In this document: positions 19,591 to 27,449 of the stretch, in pieces
Layout: each line of letters opens with the position of its first letter
How positions within the stretch are numbered: position 1 is the stretch's first letter
DNA from: Candidatus Sulfotelmatobacter kueseliae
GTDB taxonomy: Bacteria; Acidobacteriota; Terriglobia; Terriglobales; Acidobacteriaceae
Length of the DNA stretch: 35,109 bases
Assembly (NCBI GenBank): GCA_900290255.1
Contig: OMOD01000140.1
Location: forward strand, 59,305-94,413
Reading direction: 5' to 3'
Position numbers and translations under genes: made by a program
The notes under the pieces: generated by a model
Seen by the model: the letters and a program-made list of their open reading frames with translations, nothing else
The model's database searches: none
What the model was told of the DNA's origin: nothing

Positions 19591-19799
19591 TGAATTACGT
19601 TGTCGTTTACGAGAAGTCCTCCACGGGCTGGGCAGCGTATGTCCCGGACCTGCCGGGGGTCGTGACTACCGGCCGAACCAAGGAAGAAACCCAACGCCTG
19701 ATCCGCGAGGCCATCGAGTTCCACCTCGAAGGCCTGCGGGAGGATCAGCTGCCGATTCCCGAGCCGAGTGCGTCCGCCGAGGTAGTGACCGTTTCGTGA
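19587..19799 (+). CDS. hicB: HicB-type antitoxin
   Basis: 70 residues forming the partial RNase-H fold: MNYVVVYEKSSTGWAAYVPDLPG, then TKEETQRLIREAIEFHLEGL. There is no C-terminal DNA-binding RHH/HTH domain, so it is the short, toxin-neutralising type and autoregulation by HicB alone is doubtful. The gene order toxin-antitoxin is normal for hicAB. Confidence 0.92.
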   Translation: MMNYVVVYEKSSTGWAAYVPDLPGVVTTGRTKEETQRLIREAIEFHLEGLREDQLPIPEPSASAEVVTVS

Positions 19800-19947
19800 C
19801 GTTCTGTAGGACCGTACTGCCTTTAGCGCGTTCCCGGGGAGACTCTGCTTGTAGCGTCTCCTCCACCATCGCCCGCAGTGGCGCCAGCAAGACGCAGCAA
19901 GCTACGTCCCTACGACCCCCGCAAGGTAAAATAGAAGCGGGTTCTGT

Positions 19948-21114
19948 ATGCGCCGGGTTTACCTCGATAACAACGCCACCACTCCGCTTCTGCCCGAAGT
20001 GTTTGAGGCCATGCGCCCCTATTTTGCCGAGCGTTTCGGCAACGCCTCCTCCATTCACCATCACGGACAGGAGACCCGGGCCGCGGTCGAAAACGCGCGC
20101 GAGTCGGTGGCCGAGTTGCTCGGCTGCCGCGCTTCCGAGATCGTTTTCACCAGCGGCGGCACCGAGGCTGACAATCTTGCGATCTCCGGCCTGGCGAAGG
20201 GCGGCGATCACGTGATCACGTCGAGCATTGAGCACCACGCGGTTCTGCATGCCTGCAGGCATCTGGACGAGACTGGCTGTGAGGTTACCTATCTGCCGGT
20301 GGATGGCCGTGGCCTGGTTGACCCCGGCGACGTGCGCCGCGCGCTGCGCCCGGACACGAAACTGATCTCCATCATGATGGCGAACAACGAGACGGGAGTT
20401 CTTCAGCCAGTTGAGGAAATTGGAAGAATCGCCGCCGAAGCCGGCGTTTTGTTTCATACGGACGCGGTGCAGGCGGCCGGCAAAGTCGCAACCGAGGTGG
20501 TACGCATAGGTTGCCATGCGCTCTCGATTTCCGGCCACAAGATGCACGCCCCGCAGGGTGTCGGAGCGCTTTATGTGAAGAAGGGAACTCGCATCCAGCC
20601 GCTGTTTTACGGTGGCCGGCATGAGCGCTCGCGCCGGGCGGGGACAGAGAACGTTCCGGGAATTGTTGCCTTGGGGAAGGCCGCCGAGCTCGCGAAAGCA
20701 GCGCTGGATCGCGGCGACGACAAGAAAATGGCCGCGTTGCGCGATCGCCTGGAGCAGGGAATCCTCGCCCAGGTTGACGAAGCCGGCGTGAACGGCCGAG
20801 GAGTGCCGCGCGTGCCCAGCACAACCAACCTTCACTTTGACCACATCGAAGGCGAGGCAATCGTGATCGCCCTCGATTTGAAGGGGCTCGCGGTTTCGAC
20901 CGGTGCCGCGTGTTCCTCCGGCGCGATTGAACCATCGCATGTGCTGTTGGCCATGGGCCTGCGTCCGGATCAGGCTCGCGCCAGCATTCGTTTCAGCCTG
21001 GGTAAGCAGACGACCGCAGACGATATTGATTTTGCGCTCGCGCTCGTGCCGGAAACGATCGCGCGCTTGCGCGAACTGTCGCCGCTGTACAAAAAAGGAA
21101 CTGCGGTGATTTGA
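19948..21114 (+). CDS. iscS: Cysteine desulfurase (IscS/NifS family)
   Basis: PLP enzyme that takes sulfur from cysteine as an enzyme-bound persulfide. The N-terminus [11 protein letters not shown] is typical. The PLP Lys is in [12 protein letters not shown] (Lys198); the persulfide Cys is in [17 protein letters not shown] (Cys322), in the long flexible loop of group I enzymes. 388 residues. mnmA follows on the same strand, so sulfur donation to tRNA thiolation is the likely job. A TAAAAT box lies about 15 nt before the ATG. The stop overlaps the first of a run of REPs. Confidence 0.93.
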   Translation: MRRVYLDNNATTPLLPEVFEAMRPYFAERFGNASSIHHHGQETRAAVENARESVAELLGCRASEIVFTSGGTEADNLAISGLAKGGDHVITSSIEHHAVLHACRHLDETGCEVTYLPVDGRGLVDPGDVRRALRPDTKLISIMMANNETGVLQPVEEIGRIAAEAGVLFHTDAVQAAGKVATEVVRIGCHALSISGHKMHAPQGVGALYVKKGTRIQPLFYGGRHERSRRAGTENVPGIVALGKAAELAKAALDRGDDKKMAALRDRLEQGILAQVDEAGVNGRGVPRVPSTTNLHFDHIEGEAIVIALDLKGLAVSTGAACSSGAIEPSHVLLAMGLRPDQARASIRFSLGKQTTADDIDFALALVPETIARLRELSPLYKKGTAVI

Positions 21115-21275
21115 AAGGGCGCGGCTTTAGCTGCGCCGTAAGGGTAGGGAAATTATTGCGGCTTCAGCCGCTGAGGAGCCCGGACCACCAAACGCCTGCG
21201 GCGTCGTGGAAGAGCGGCCCTTCAGGGCCGCGTAAAGATGCTCTAAAGAAGAACGGGGCTCTAGCCCCTGCCATT
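21110..21275. repeat. Tract of REP palindromes between iscS and mnmA
   Basis: GGCGCGGCTTTAGCTGCGCC (21118-21137) with the TTTGAAAGGGCGC flank; GCGGCTTCAGCCGC (21158-21171); ACGCCTGCGGCGT (21192-21204); GCGGCCCTTCAGGGCCGC (21214-21231); GGGGCTCTAGCCCC (21255-21268). The tract is open in the mnmA frame from a TTG at 21111, but this is read-through of repeats. Confidence 0.85.
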
Positions 21276-21299
21276 AAGCTGGAAGCTAGGAGCCAGAAG

Positions 21300-22409
21300 C
21301 TGTCTATCAACACCATCGCCGTGGCCATGTCGGGCGGTGTGGATTCTTCCACCGTCGCGGCCATGCTGCGCGCCGAAGGGCACAACGTCATCGGCCTGAC
21401 CATGCAGCTCTGGAACCAGCGCCGTCTGGCCGGGCACGAGGGCATGCCCGAGTCGGTGCAGGGGCGCTGCTGCTCGCTCGACGATGTTTACGACGCCCGC
21501 CGTGTCGCTCAGCAGATCGGCATCCCTTACTACGTCGTCAATCACGAGGAGCGCTTCGAGCGCGACGTGGTGCGCCCGTTTGTCGAAGAGTATCTTTCCG
21601 GACGCACGCCCATCCCCTGCAGCCTGTGCAACAATCACTTGAAGTTTGATCAGTTACTTATTGTGGCTCAGCAGATTGGAGCCGAGCGCATCGCCACCGG
21701 TCACTACGCCCGCGTGGCCTACGACCAAGCCCGGGGCCGCTGGCTGCTCAAGCGTCCCGCCGACCTGAGCAAGGATCAAACATACTTTCTGTTTGGCCTG
21801 ACTCAGGACCAGCTCAGCCGCACCCTATTTCCGCTCGGCGACCTCACCAAGCCCGAAGTGCGCGCACTCGCCCGCCAGCACGGATTGGCGCTGGCCGAAA
21901 AGCCGGACTCGCAGGAAATCTGCTTTGTCCCCGGCGGCGATTACAAGCGCTTCATTGACGCTTACCTCGCCGAGCACGGCGAGTCGTTGCCCGACACATC
22001 GGGAGAGCTGGTGACCACCGACGGCCAGGTTCTTGGCGAGCACCCGGGCATCCACAACTTCACCGTGGGCCAGCGCAAGGGACTCGGCGTGGCCACGGGT
22101 TCGCCGCTCTATGTCATCCAGATCAGCGGCGAGAAGAAGCAGGTGGTCGTAGGCGGCGACAAGGATCTCTATTCGCACACTCTGCGAGCCCGCCGCGTGA
22201 ATCTAGTCTCGGTCGCCGATCTCACCGCGCCCATGCGCGTCACCGTGAAGATTCGCCATCGCCACGAGCCTGCCCCGGCCACGATGGAACCATCAGGCAA
22301 CGACGAAGTCCGCATCACTTTCGACCAGCCGCAGCGCGCCATCACTCCCGGCCAAGCCGCAGTTTTCTATGATGGAGATGTTGTGGTTGGCGGGGGTTGG
22401 ATCGCGTAG
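21300..22409 (+). CDS. mnmA: tRNA-specific 2-thiouridylase
   Basis: Makes s2U at the wobble position of tRNA-Lys/Glu/Gln, using sulfur from the desulfurase. N-type ATP-pyrophosphatase motif AMSGGVDSS; catalytic Cys pair in [14 protein letters not shown] and [25 protein letters not shown]-terminal beta-barrel domains (VGQRKGLGV). Homology begins at [11 protein letters not shown], where no ATG, GTG or TTG stands at the proper place. A CTG at 21300 has AGGAG 7 nt upstream and is my chosen start. Alternatives are GTG 21321 or ATG 21327, which would cut into the first strand, and TTG 21111, which would add 63 residues of repeat-derived sequence. Confidence 0.9.
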   Translation: MSINTIAVAMSGGVDSSTVAAMLRAEGHNVIGLTMQLWNQRRLAGHEGMPESVQGRCCSLDDVYDARRVAQQIGIPYYVVNHEERFERDVVRPFVEEYLSGRTPIPCSLCNNHLKFDQLLIVAQQIGAERIATGHYARVAYDQARGRWLLKRPADLSKDQTYFLFGLTQDQLSRTLFPLGDLTKPEVRALARQHGLALAEKPDSQEICFVPGGDYKRFIDAYLAEHGESLPDTSGELVTTDGQVLGEHPGIHNFTVGQRKGLGVATGSPLYVIQISGEKKQVVVGGDKDLYSHTLRARRVNLVSVADLTAPMRVTVKIRHRHEPAPATMEPSGNDEVRITFDQPQRAITPGQAAVFYDGDVVVGGGWIA

Positions 22410-22420
22410 CGCCGAAATCT

Positions 22421-22560
22421 GGGTGCCCCACCCTTGTCACCGCGTTCTTTGCGGGGACAGGGTGGGGATTTTGACCTTTCCTTCGGTCCGAGTCCTGGCT
22501 TGAAGTCAAAAGCCCCGCCCTGTCGCGCAAAACGCGACCAGGACGGAGCACCCGGCAACA
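22421..22560. repeat. GTGCCCCACCC intergenic hairpin repeat
   Basis: CCCCACCCTTGTC (22426-22438) pairs with GACAGGGTGGGG (22456-22467) with one bulge. A second hairpin region contains GCCCCGCCCTGTCGCG and CGCGACCAGGACGG. It lies between convergent mnmA and the small minus-strand gene and may end both transcripts. Confidence 0.75.
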
Positions 22561-22583
22561 GCGGGCGGTGCAAACACCTAGTT

Positions 22584-22811
22584 TCACCGTGGCCGGTTCG
22601 GATCGTGGGTGTGTTTCCGGTCGAACTTCTCCATCTTGCGTTGCGCTTTTCGTTGCGACTTCGCGTATTTCTTCTGGGCTTTCAGCTGTTTCTTTTCCAT
22701 CTTCCTGGCAGCCCGGGCCTGGGCGTTAGCGTTGCCCGTCTGCGTACTCGCGGCAGCTGAGCAGCCAAGGCAGAGGATAGCGCTGAAGAAAATGGCGACA
22801 AGTTTTCTCAT
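22584..22811 (-). CDS. Small Lys/Arg-rich secreted protein, unknown function
   Basis: 75 residues. An N-terminal signal-like segment MRKLVAIFFSAILCLGCSAA could be a weak lipobox (CLGC). A highly basic, probably helical region follows (RKMEKKQLKAQKKYAKSQRK, then AQRKMEKFDRKH), with heptad-like K/Q/A spacing. No known domain. It is the first of a minus-strand series up to secG. Confidence 0.65.
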   Translation of the reverse strand: MRKLVAIFFSAILCLGCSAAASTQTGNANAQARAARKMEKKQLKAQKKYAKSQRKAQRKMEKFDRKHTHDPNRPR

Positions 22812-22873
22812 AGAGTCTCGACGATTTACACTCTAGCAGAACGCTCCGTTTCTCACGTTCTTGCACGCCCCCT

Positions 22874-23752
22874 CTACTGCAGCCCCGCCTGGGCCAGCAT
22901 TCCCAGAAACTGACTTCTGGTGCGCATGTCAATGGACTGGACGACCAGCTTGCCGTCACGATCGTAAACAAAGCTCTTGGGAATCCCGTCAACCCGGAAG
23001 AGTTCGGTCACCTTTCTCCCGGGATCAAGCAAAACAGGATAGCCGATTTTTCGTTCCGTAATAAACGGAGCCACCTTGGCGGCTTCCTCGTCAGAAATCG
23101 CCAGCACAACCAAGCCCTGATCTTTGTATTTCTCATACAAGGCCTCGAGGTCCGGCATTTCCTTGCGGCACGGCGGACACCACGTCGCCCAGAAGTTTAC
23201 CAGCACAACCTTGCCGCGCAGGTCCGCGAAATGCCACGTCTTTCCCGCGAGATCGGCCAGCGTGAAGTCGGCGTTCTGCCGCGCGGCATCTTCAGCTTCC
23301 AGTTGCGCCATGGCTTCGGCAAACTGCGGATTATCTGACGTCGCCTGCCTATGCTCGTAGCGCACCAGGGAAGCAAGTTCCAGGTAAAGCGAATCGGGCT
23401 CGCCCGGTTTTCCCGCCGGAGGCTGTTCCTGCAGCGCCGTCGCCAGCGTGGTGGTGACTTCCTGCAGCGTGTCGCGGCCGAAATCACCCTCGGTCGCCAG
23501 ACCCGCCAGCCATCCTGCCAGCCGCAACTTGTTCGGAACTGCGGGCAGGGTGCGGATCTGCAGCGCTAGCTCCTTGGCCGTGCGGGCGCGCACCGCATCG
23601 TCGAGCTTGCGCAAGCCGCCGAGTTGTTCAACGATCGGCTTCTCTTGATCGCTCCAGACAACCTTGTCCTGCGCCAAAAGTACAGCGGACGAAAAAACCA
23701 GAATCACTGGCAGAAGATTAGTAAAAAGACGCGCCCGGCTAACACGCAGCAT
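22874..23752 (-). CDS. TlpA-like membrane/periplasmic thioredoxin
   Basis: 292 residues: a signal or anchor segment (LFTNLLPVILVFSSAVLLAQ), a helical domain of unknown role (about 30-160), then a TlpA/ResA thioredoxin domain. The redox motif is NFWATWCPPCRKEMP (Cys192, Cys195) and the cis-Pro loop is VDGIPKSFVYDRDG. Such proteins reduce disulfides in the periplasm, often for cytochrome c maturation; no ccm genes adjoin, so the partner is unknown. Confidence 0.9.
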   Translation of the reverse strand: MLRVSRARLFTNLLPVILVFSSAVLLAQDKVVWSDQEKPIVEQLGGLRKLDDAVRARTAKELALQIRTLPAVPNKLRLAGWLAGLATEGDFGRDTLQEVTTTLATALQEQPPAGKPGEPDSLYLELASLVRYEHRQATSDNPQFAEAMAQLEAEDAARQNADFTLADLAGKTWHFADLRGKVVLVNFWATWCPPCRKEMPDLEALYEKYKDQGLVVLAISDEEAAKVAPFITERKIGYPVLLDPGRKVTELFRVDGIPKSFVYDRDGKLVVQSIDMRTRSQFLGMLAQAGLQ

Positions 23753-23864
23753 AAGGGTATCGCCTCGCGAGAAGGGAAGTCACGGCGTACAACATGTTAG
23801 AAAACAGGGAGCAGCCGACCCGGCAACTAAAACCAACCAGCAACAATCATCATTCAACAATGCC

Positions 23865-24383
23865 CTAGATAAACATCTCGTCCTGCGGCACGGGCCGCCG
23901 TTCTTCGCGCCGATCGCCATTCTTTCGTCCGCGGCCGCTAAGCAGGAATTCCAGCGCCACCGTGATCCCCTGCATCAACCCGGAAAGCTGGCGCACTGGC
24001 GAGATCACGGTTTTGTGCACCATGTCGGAAGTCTGTTCCACGCGGTCCAGGGTGCGGCTGAGCAGTTCGTCGGCGCGGATGACCTGCAACCGGGCGCGGT
24101 CCACCACATCGTTGACCGTCGCATCCACACGCTGTACCTGGCCGCGCACGGCGGAAGTGGTTTCCTCCAGGTTGGCGGCGATCACCTGCAGCCGGGGACG
24201 AAGATCGGTCAGCATCGTCTGGGCCTGTTCGACGGTGGGCAGCACCTTGGACTTTACTTCCGTGGCCAGCGCTTCCATGCGCGCGCTGGTCTTGCGCATA
24301 GCCACATACATGGCCAGCAGAATGCCGGCCTGCAGCATAACGGCAATCCCGGTCAGGAGGATGAACAGATTCAGCTTGTCCAT
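23865..24383 (-). CDS. DUF948-like membrane-anchored coiled-coil protein
   Basis: One N-terminal TM helix (LNLFILLTGIAVMLQAGILLAMYVAM), then a long amphipathic helical region (residues about 30-130) without helix breakers, as in DUF948 general-stress proteins, and a charged tail (GRKNGDRREERRPVPQ). GGAGG 7 nt before the ATG. It follows the YtxH gene by 65 nt with the same SD sequence (GGAGGTAC); a two-gene unit is likely. Confidence 0.75.
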   Translation of the reverse strand: MDKLNLFILLTGIAVMLQAGILLAMYVAMRKTSARMEALATEVKSKVLPTVEQAQTMLTDLRPRLQVIAANLEETTSAVRGQVQRVDATVNDVVDRARLQVIRADELLSRTLDRVEQTSDMVHKTVISPVRQLSGLMQGITVALEFLLSGRGRKNGDRREERRPVPQDEMFI

Positions 24384-24448
24384 AAGCGTACCTCCCCTCT
24401 GTCAGTTCGACGCCGCGCCCGGGAGGGATGAGCCGGCGCTCTGCGGTC

Positions 24449-24757
24449 TTACAGATTCTTAGATGTGCCCGTCTCGGCCGTGTGCTCCTGGTACGCCTGG
24501 CGGCCGGCTTCGTAAGCGGCGCGGAACTGTTCCTTCTGCTGGCCGAGCACTTCGCGGCCGCGGTCTGCCCACTCTGAGGCCTGATCCCTCGCCTCGCGCG
24601 CCCGGTTGCGGACGTAGTCGCGGCCTTCCTCGGCGCGCTGGCGCAACGCCTCACGGGTTTCGTTGCCCGAGCGCGGCGCATACAGCACGCCTACCAGCGC
24701 TCCCAGGCCCAATCCCGCAAGAAACCACACGAAACTATTGCTGTCACGATCCGACAT
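24449..24757 (-). CDS. YtxH-domain general-stress protein
   Basis: 102 residues. A glycine-rich TM segment (FVWFLAGLGLGALVGVLYAP) followed by RSGNETREALRQRAEEG, the YtxH signature, and a helical tail rich in Glu, Arg and Ala. Family members are membrane-anchored stress proteins of unclear mechanism. GGAGG 7 nt before the ATG. First gene of the pair with the DUF948-like gene. Confidence 0.88.
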   Translation of the reverse strand: MSDRDSNSFVWFLAGLGLGALVGVLYAPRSGNETREALRQRAEEGRDYVRNRAREARDQASEWADRGREVLGQQKEQFRAAYEAGRQAYQEHTAETGTSKNL

Positions 24758-24887
24758 GTGAGTACCTCCTGAATAGAAACGCCCCTCAAGCGGATGGTAG
24801 CATCCTGGGTCCGGGAATACAATTCCAGGCCTGTGGCTCGGATTCAGAGATCGGGGAAGGGACGGAGGGGAAGAAGAGGAGAAGAGC

Positions 24888-24991
24888 GATTTTAGATTGT
24901 AGATTCTAGATGGAAGATTCAGGTGTGGACCAGCGGGAGGCTGTCATCTTGAAATCCGCAATCTGAAAACTACAATCTGAAATCTGGTCTG
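24888..24991. repeat. AT-rich intergenic repeat (AATCTGAAATC type)
   Basis: Short related words in both orientations: TTTAGATTGTAGATTCTAGA (24891-24910) and CTACAATCTGAAATCTGG (24970-24987). It sits between secG and ytxH. Function not evident. Confidence 0.5.
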
Positions 24992-25321
24992 CTATTTCTG
25001 TGCAGGCGGCGTCGTCGGCTGCTGTGCCGGTGCGGGCTGCGTCTTCACCGGTTGCGACTTGATTCCCTGCAGCACGGAAGTCGGGCCGGTCCGCTTGGAG
25101 GCATAGATCGACAGCGTGATGGAAGTGATCATGAACGCTACGGCCGACCAGGTGGTAGCTCTGGAAAGTGCGCTGGCCGCGCCGCGCGGACCGAACGCCG
25201 TCTGGCTGCCTTGTCCGCCGAACGCGGCGGAAATGTCGCCGCTTTTGCCGCTCTGCAAGAGCACGACCACGATGATGAAGAAGCAAACCAGAATGTGAAT
25301 TGCGGTGACAAGATATGCCAT
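24992..25321 (-). CDS. secG: Preprotein translocase subunit SecG
   Basis: Small SecYEG channel subunit. Two TM helices: LVTAIHILVCFFIIVVVLLQ, then the conserved GKSGDISAAFGGQGSQTAFG loop, then ATTWSAVAFMITSITLSIYA. The Pro/Gln/Lys-rich tail (QPAPAQQPTTPPAQ) is variable in the family. 109 residues. tRNA-Leu lies upstream on the same strand. Confidence 0.95.
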   Translation of the reverse strand: MAYLVTAIHILVCFFIIVVVLLQSGKSGDISAAFGGQGSQTAFGPRGAASALSRATTWSAVAFMITSITLSIYASKRTGPTSVLQGIKSQPVKTQPAPAQQPTTPPAQK

Positions 25322-25416
25322 AGATTCAGTTTTTCCGGGCTTGCACCTGCCCGGGAATGGATTCCTCAGTTGTCCGGTCGGAGCGTCTCACTGATGAACT
25401 TCCGGCGAACAGAATA

Positions 25417-25501
25417 TGGTGCGGAAGGCGGGACTTGAACCCGCATGCCTTTCGGCGCCACCCCCTCAAGATGGTGTGTCTGCCAATTCCACCACTTCCG
25501 C
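25417..25501 (-). tRNA. tRNA-Leu, anticodon GAG, CCA encoded
   Basis: Read on the minus strand: acceptor GCGGAAG (25501-25495) pairs with CTTCCGC, discriminator A, encoded CCA at 25419-25417. Anticodon stem CCATC/GGTGG with loop TTGAGGG gives GAG (reads CUC/CUU). The long class II variable arm (cGCGCCGAAAGGC-type) and T loop GTTCAAGTC are present. 85 nt. Confidence 0.95.
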
Positions 25502-25537
25502 GCTTCGTAAATTACTTGTAATCAATAGCTTAGCAAG

Positions 25538-25742
25538 TTAGTCCTGTGAGGGTATTTCCAACTGCACCGGATTTTGCACCGACTTCTTGCACCCGATGCG
25601 CTCCTCCGTCCGCTGCAAATCCGCCAGCCGCGCCAACCGCTTGTGGACGGCAGCCTCCCGGGTGTACGTAGCGCATCGTGGTCTTAATGTTATCGTGTCC
25701 GGCGACATACTGCAACGTAAAGGGGTCCGTGCAGGAAGGCAA
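25538..25742 (-). pseudogene. Tyrosine recombinase (integrase) C-terminal remnant, frameshifted
   Basis: The start of the fragment reads DPFTLQYVAGHDNIKTTMRY followed by VHP: the GH..(K/T)TT..Y box with the catalytic His and Tyr of phage-type integrases. After VHP the frame shifts near 25660 (CCCGGG run). In the other frame the tail continues as EAAVHKRLARLADLQRTEER to a stop at 25538, which is the expected end of such proteins. Everything upstream of the box (Arg I, most of the catalytic domain) is missing. It lies 37 nt from the 5' side of tRNA-Leu. The product cannot be active. Confidence 0.8.
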
Positions 25743-25773
25743 CGTATTCCATACTTATCTCTGTGCCGAAAGA

Positions 25774-25992
25774 CTATTCAATCTGCTTTTGGCGGTCCAG
25801 CAATGAAGATCCGTCATCTCCGTACAACTGCGCAATCGTGTGACGCAGGGCCATCAGATTGCTACGCGAAGATGCGGCAGCGTGACTGGTAGGGTCGCTG
25901 GCAAGTTCTGCCTCGTACAGCCTTAGCAGCAAGGCGCCCTGCTTCCCCACGCGTTCCATTGTTCCCAAATCGAGTTGTTCTTCAGAACCCAT
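25774..25992 (-). CDS. Hypothetical small protein
   Basis: 72 residues (MGSEEQLDLGTMERVGKQGA, then LYEAELASDPTSHAAASSR, ending in a Glu/Gln-rich helix). No SD is visible and no family is recognised. It has a plausible amphipathic composition but sits in the decayed mobile-element zone, so it may be cargo or chance. Confidence 0.4.
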   Translation of the reverse strand: MGSEEQLDLGTMERVGKQGALLLRLYEAELASDPTSHAAASSRSNLMALRHTIAQLYGDDGSSLLDRQKQIE

Positions 25993-26056
25993 GCTTTATT
26001 GTACGGGTTTTTCGACAGAATAGTTCTCCCGTCGATGGGAGTGACTCAATCCTAGC

Positions 26057-26230
26057 AATACGCAGAGGCGCATGGCAGTTGAGCGGCTGAAGGGCTGCGA
26101 CAAGCATTGTGGCGCTCTCGCAAGAACTGGGTGTGCGTCGGCGCCTTCTGTACAAGTGGCGAGAACCAGCTGGACCCCGGCCGAAATGCCCGAGGAGTCG
26201 TCGCCTCAGAACTCACGCGAATCCACGCTG
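26057..26230 (+). pseudogene. IS3-type transposase OrfA remnant with frameshifts
   Basis: Three-frame reading gives TQRRMAVERLKGCD, then IVALSQELGVRRRLLYKWRE, then QLDPAEMPEESSPQNSREST: the N-terminal HTH of IS3-family OrfA. Single extra bases relative to that reading lie near 26105, 26164 and 26174, so the original frame returns. Homology ends near 26230, where the next gene (minus strand) begins. No orfB or terminal inverted repeats seen. Confidence 0.7.
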
Positions 26231-26413
26231 CGCGGGGGCAGTCGATTTTGTGCGTTTGCTTTCACGGATCTGCTCCGCCGTGAACTCGCGTCCGCAAACG
26301 CTGCAGCGCCAACCAAAAGAGGGAAGTGCTGCGATCCCTGGCACGTGCGGAGTGTCGGGACGCCTGGCCTGCACCAATTCGCTACTACACTCGGGACACT
26401 GTCGTTGAATCAT
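26213..26413 (-). CDS. Small zinc-ribbon protein
   Basis: 66 residues from the ATG at 26413: RQCPECSSEL at the start and RCSVCGREFTAEQI in the middle give a C-x2-C...C-x2-C ribbon. The tail RTKSTAPAQRGFA is basic. The C-terminal codons lie on the edge of the transposase remnant, so the tail may be recent. A longer in-frame ORF reaches to 26524 but overlaps the next gene; the shorter form is preferred. Role unknown. Confidence 0.6.
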   Translation of the reverse strand: MIQRQCPECSSELVQARRPDTPHVPGIAALPSFGWRCSVCGREFTAEQIRESKRTKSTAPAQRGFA

Positions 26414-26456
26414 AGTCTCAAATCGCGAGGGCGCTTTGTTGTGAACTTGGCGCGAG

Positions 26457-27317
26457 TTAACGGACTTCAGGGTGGATAGAACGAGTCTCATCCGCCGTGA
26501 GTCGAATGGGGTCACAGTAGCCATAGCCCCTCAGACAGGCCGCGTAGTTGCGTTTGTGCTCGGCGTCGGCCAGCATCTTGGCTTCGGGGACCGTCAGTTT
26601 TGTATAGTCACAAGTTTCCTGCCCGTCTTTGCAAGCCGCCAGGTTGCGCTGGTGTTCTGAGGAAACTGTTTGCCTGGCTTCGGACGGAGTGAGTTTGGAG
26701 TGGTCGCACGCGTCCCAGCCGTTCTCGCAATTCTGCGCATTGCGCCGGTGTTCCGCATCGGTTGCGTTCCTGGATTGCGAAGGAGTTAACTGAACCTGAT
26801 CACACGGCGCGGAGCCACCCTCACAGTCTGATGCATTGATCTGGCGCCTGGCGACGTTCACTTCCTCGTTTTCCGCGGCAGTCAGTGTGGAGCGATCGCA
26901 GGCGCGCCATCCATCCTTGCAGTCGGTGATGTTGCGCTGGTGCTGCGCTGCAGCCATCTCGCGGGCTTCAAGCGGGGTCAGTTTGGACCGGTCGCAGGAC
27001 AACATGCCGTCGTTGCAGTCCGTGACATTGCGCTGGTGGTCGGCTACAGCCAATGCAATACTTTCCGATTCGGTGAGTTTTGAACGGTCGCAAGAATCAT
27101 AACCGTTCCGGCAGTTCGCCACGTTTCGCCCGTGGACGGCGAGGGCTACCTCCGTCGCTTCTGACTGGCTCAACCTGGAGTGATCACAAGTATCCCGACC
27201 CGCTTTGCAATCCGCCAGGTTTTGCGCGAGATCAGAGGACTGAGCAAATGCCAAAATCGGCCAAAGACTGAGGCAGGCCAGTTGCGCCCAAAGATATTTC
27301 TGGAAATTAGCTTTCAT
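26457..27317 (-). CDS. Secreted protein of eight 32-residue Cys-pair repeats
   Basis: Not a family I recognise. After a signal peptide (cleavage near AFA-QS, residue 25) the rest is eight tandem repeats. Cysteine pairs fall at 37/44, 69/76, 101/108, 133/140, 165/172, 197/204, 229/236 and 261/268: exactly 32 apart, each with C-x6-C and always followed by Asp. Consensus: H-x-R-N-x3-C-x2-G-x3-C-D-x-S-x-L-T-x2-E. There is no other Cys in the mature chain, so one disulfide per repeat is likely in the periplasm or outside. The repeats contain no gaps at all. The ends suggest a helical solenoid; EF-hand loops were considered but the ligand pattern does not fit. AAGG lies just before the ATG. Confidence 0.85.
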   Translation of the reverse strand: MKANFQKYLWAQLACLSLWPILAFAQSSDLAQNLADCKAGRDTCDHSRLSQSEATEVALAVHGRNVANCRNGYDSCDRSKLTESESIALAVADHQRNVTDCNDGMLSCDRSKLTPLEAREMAAAQHQRNITDCKDGWRACDRSTLTAAENEEVNVARRQINASDCEGGSAPCDQVQLTPSQSRNATDAEHRRNAQNCENGWDACDHSKLTPSEARQTVSSEHQRNLAACKDGQETCDYTKLTVPEAKMLADAEHKRNYAACLRGYGYCDPIRLTADETRSIHPEVR

Positions 27318-27449
27318 GTTGTCCGCCTTCTGGAAGATACGGCCACATCGGTGATAACAAACTGTTCTCCATACTTTTTTGTTGCGCTGACCGGAGCCAG
27401 GATGCAGTTCCGGTCAGCCACTAAAGTCACGGCCATCTTCCTGATGCAA

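Noticed and set aside
19796..20215. Plus-strand frame over the iscS leader and 5' end
   Set aside because: Overlaps iscS in another frame; no SD; Ser/Arg/Pro-rich shadow composition.
19666..20940. 424-residue minus-strand open frame opposite the cysteine desulfurase
   Set aside because: Antisense shadow of a gene with clear PLP and Cys motifs.
26457..27317. EF-hand calcium-binding repeats in the 32-residue repeat protein
   Set aside because: CNDG and CKDG look suggestive, but the D-x-D-x-D-G spacing and the Glu at position 12 are not met.
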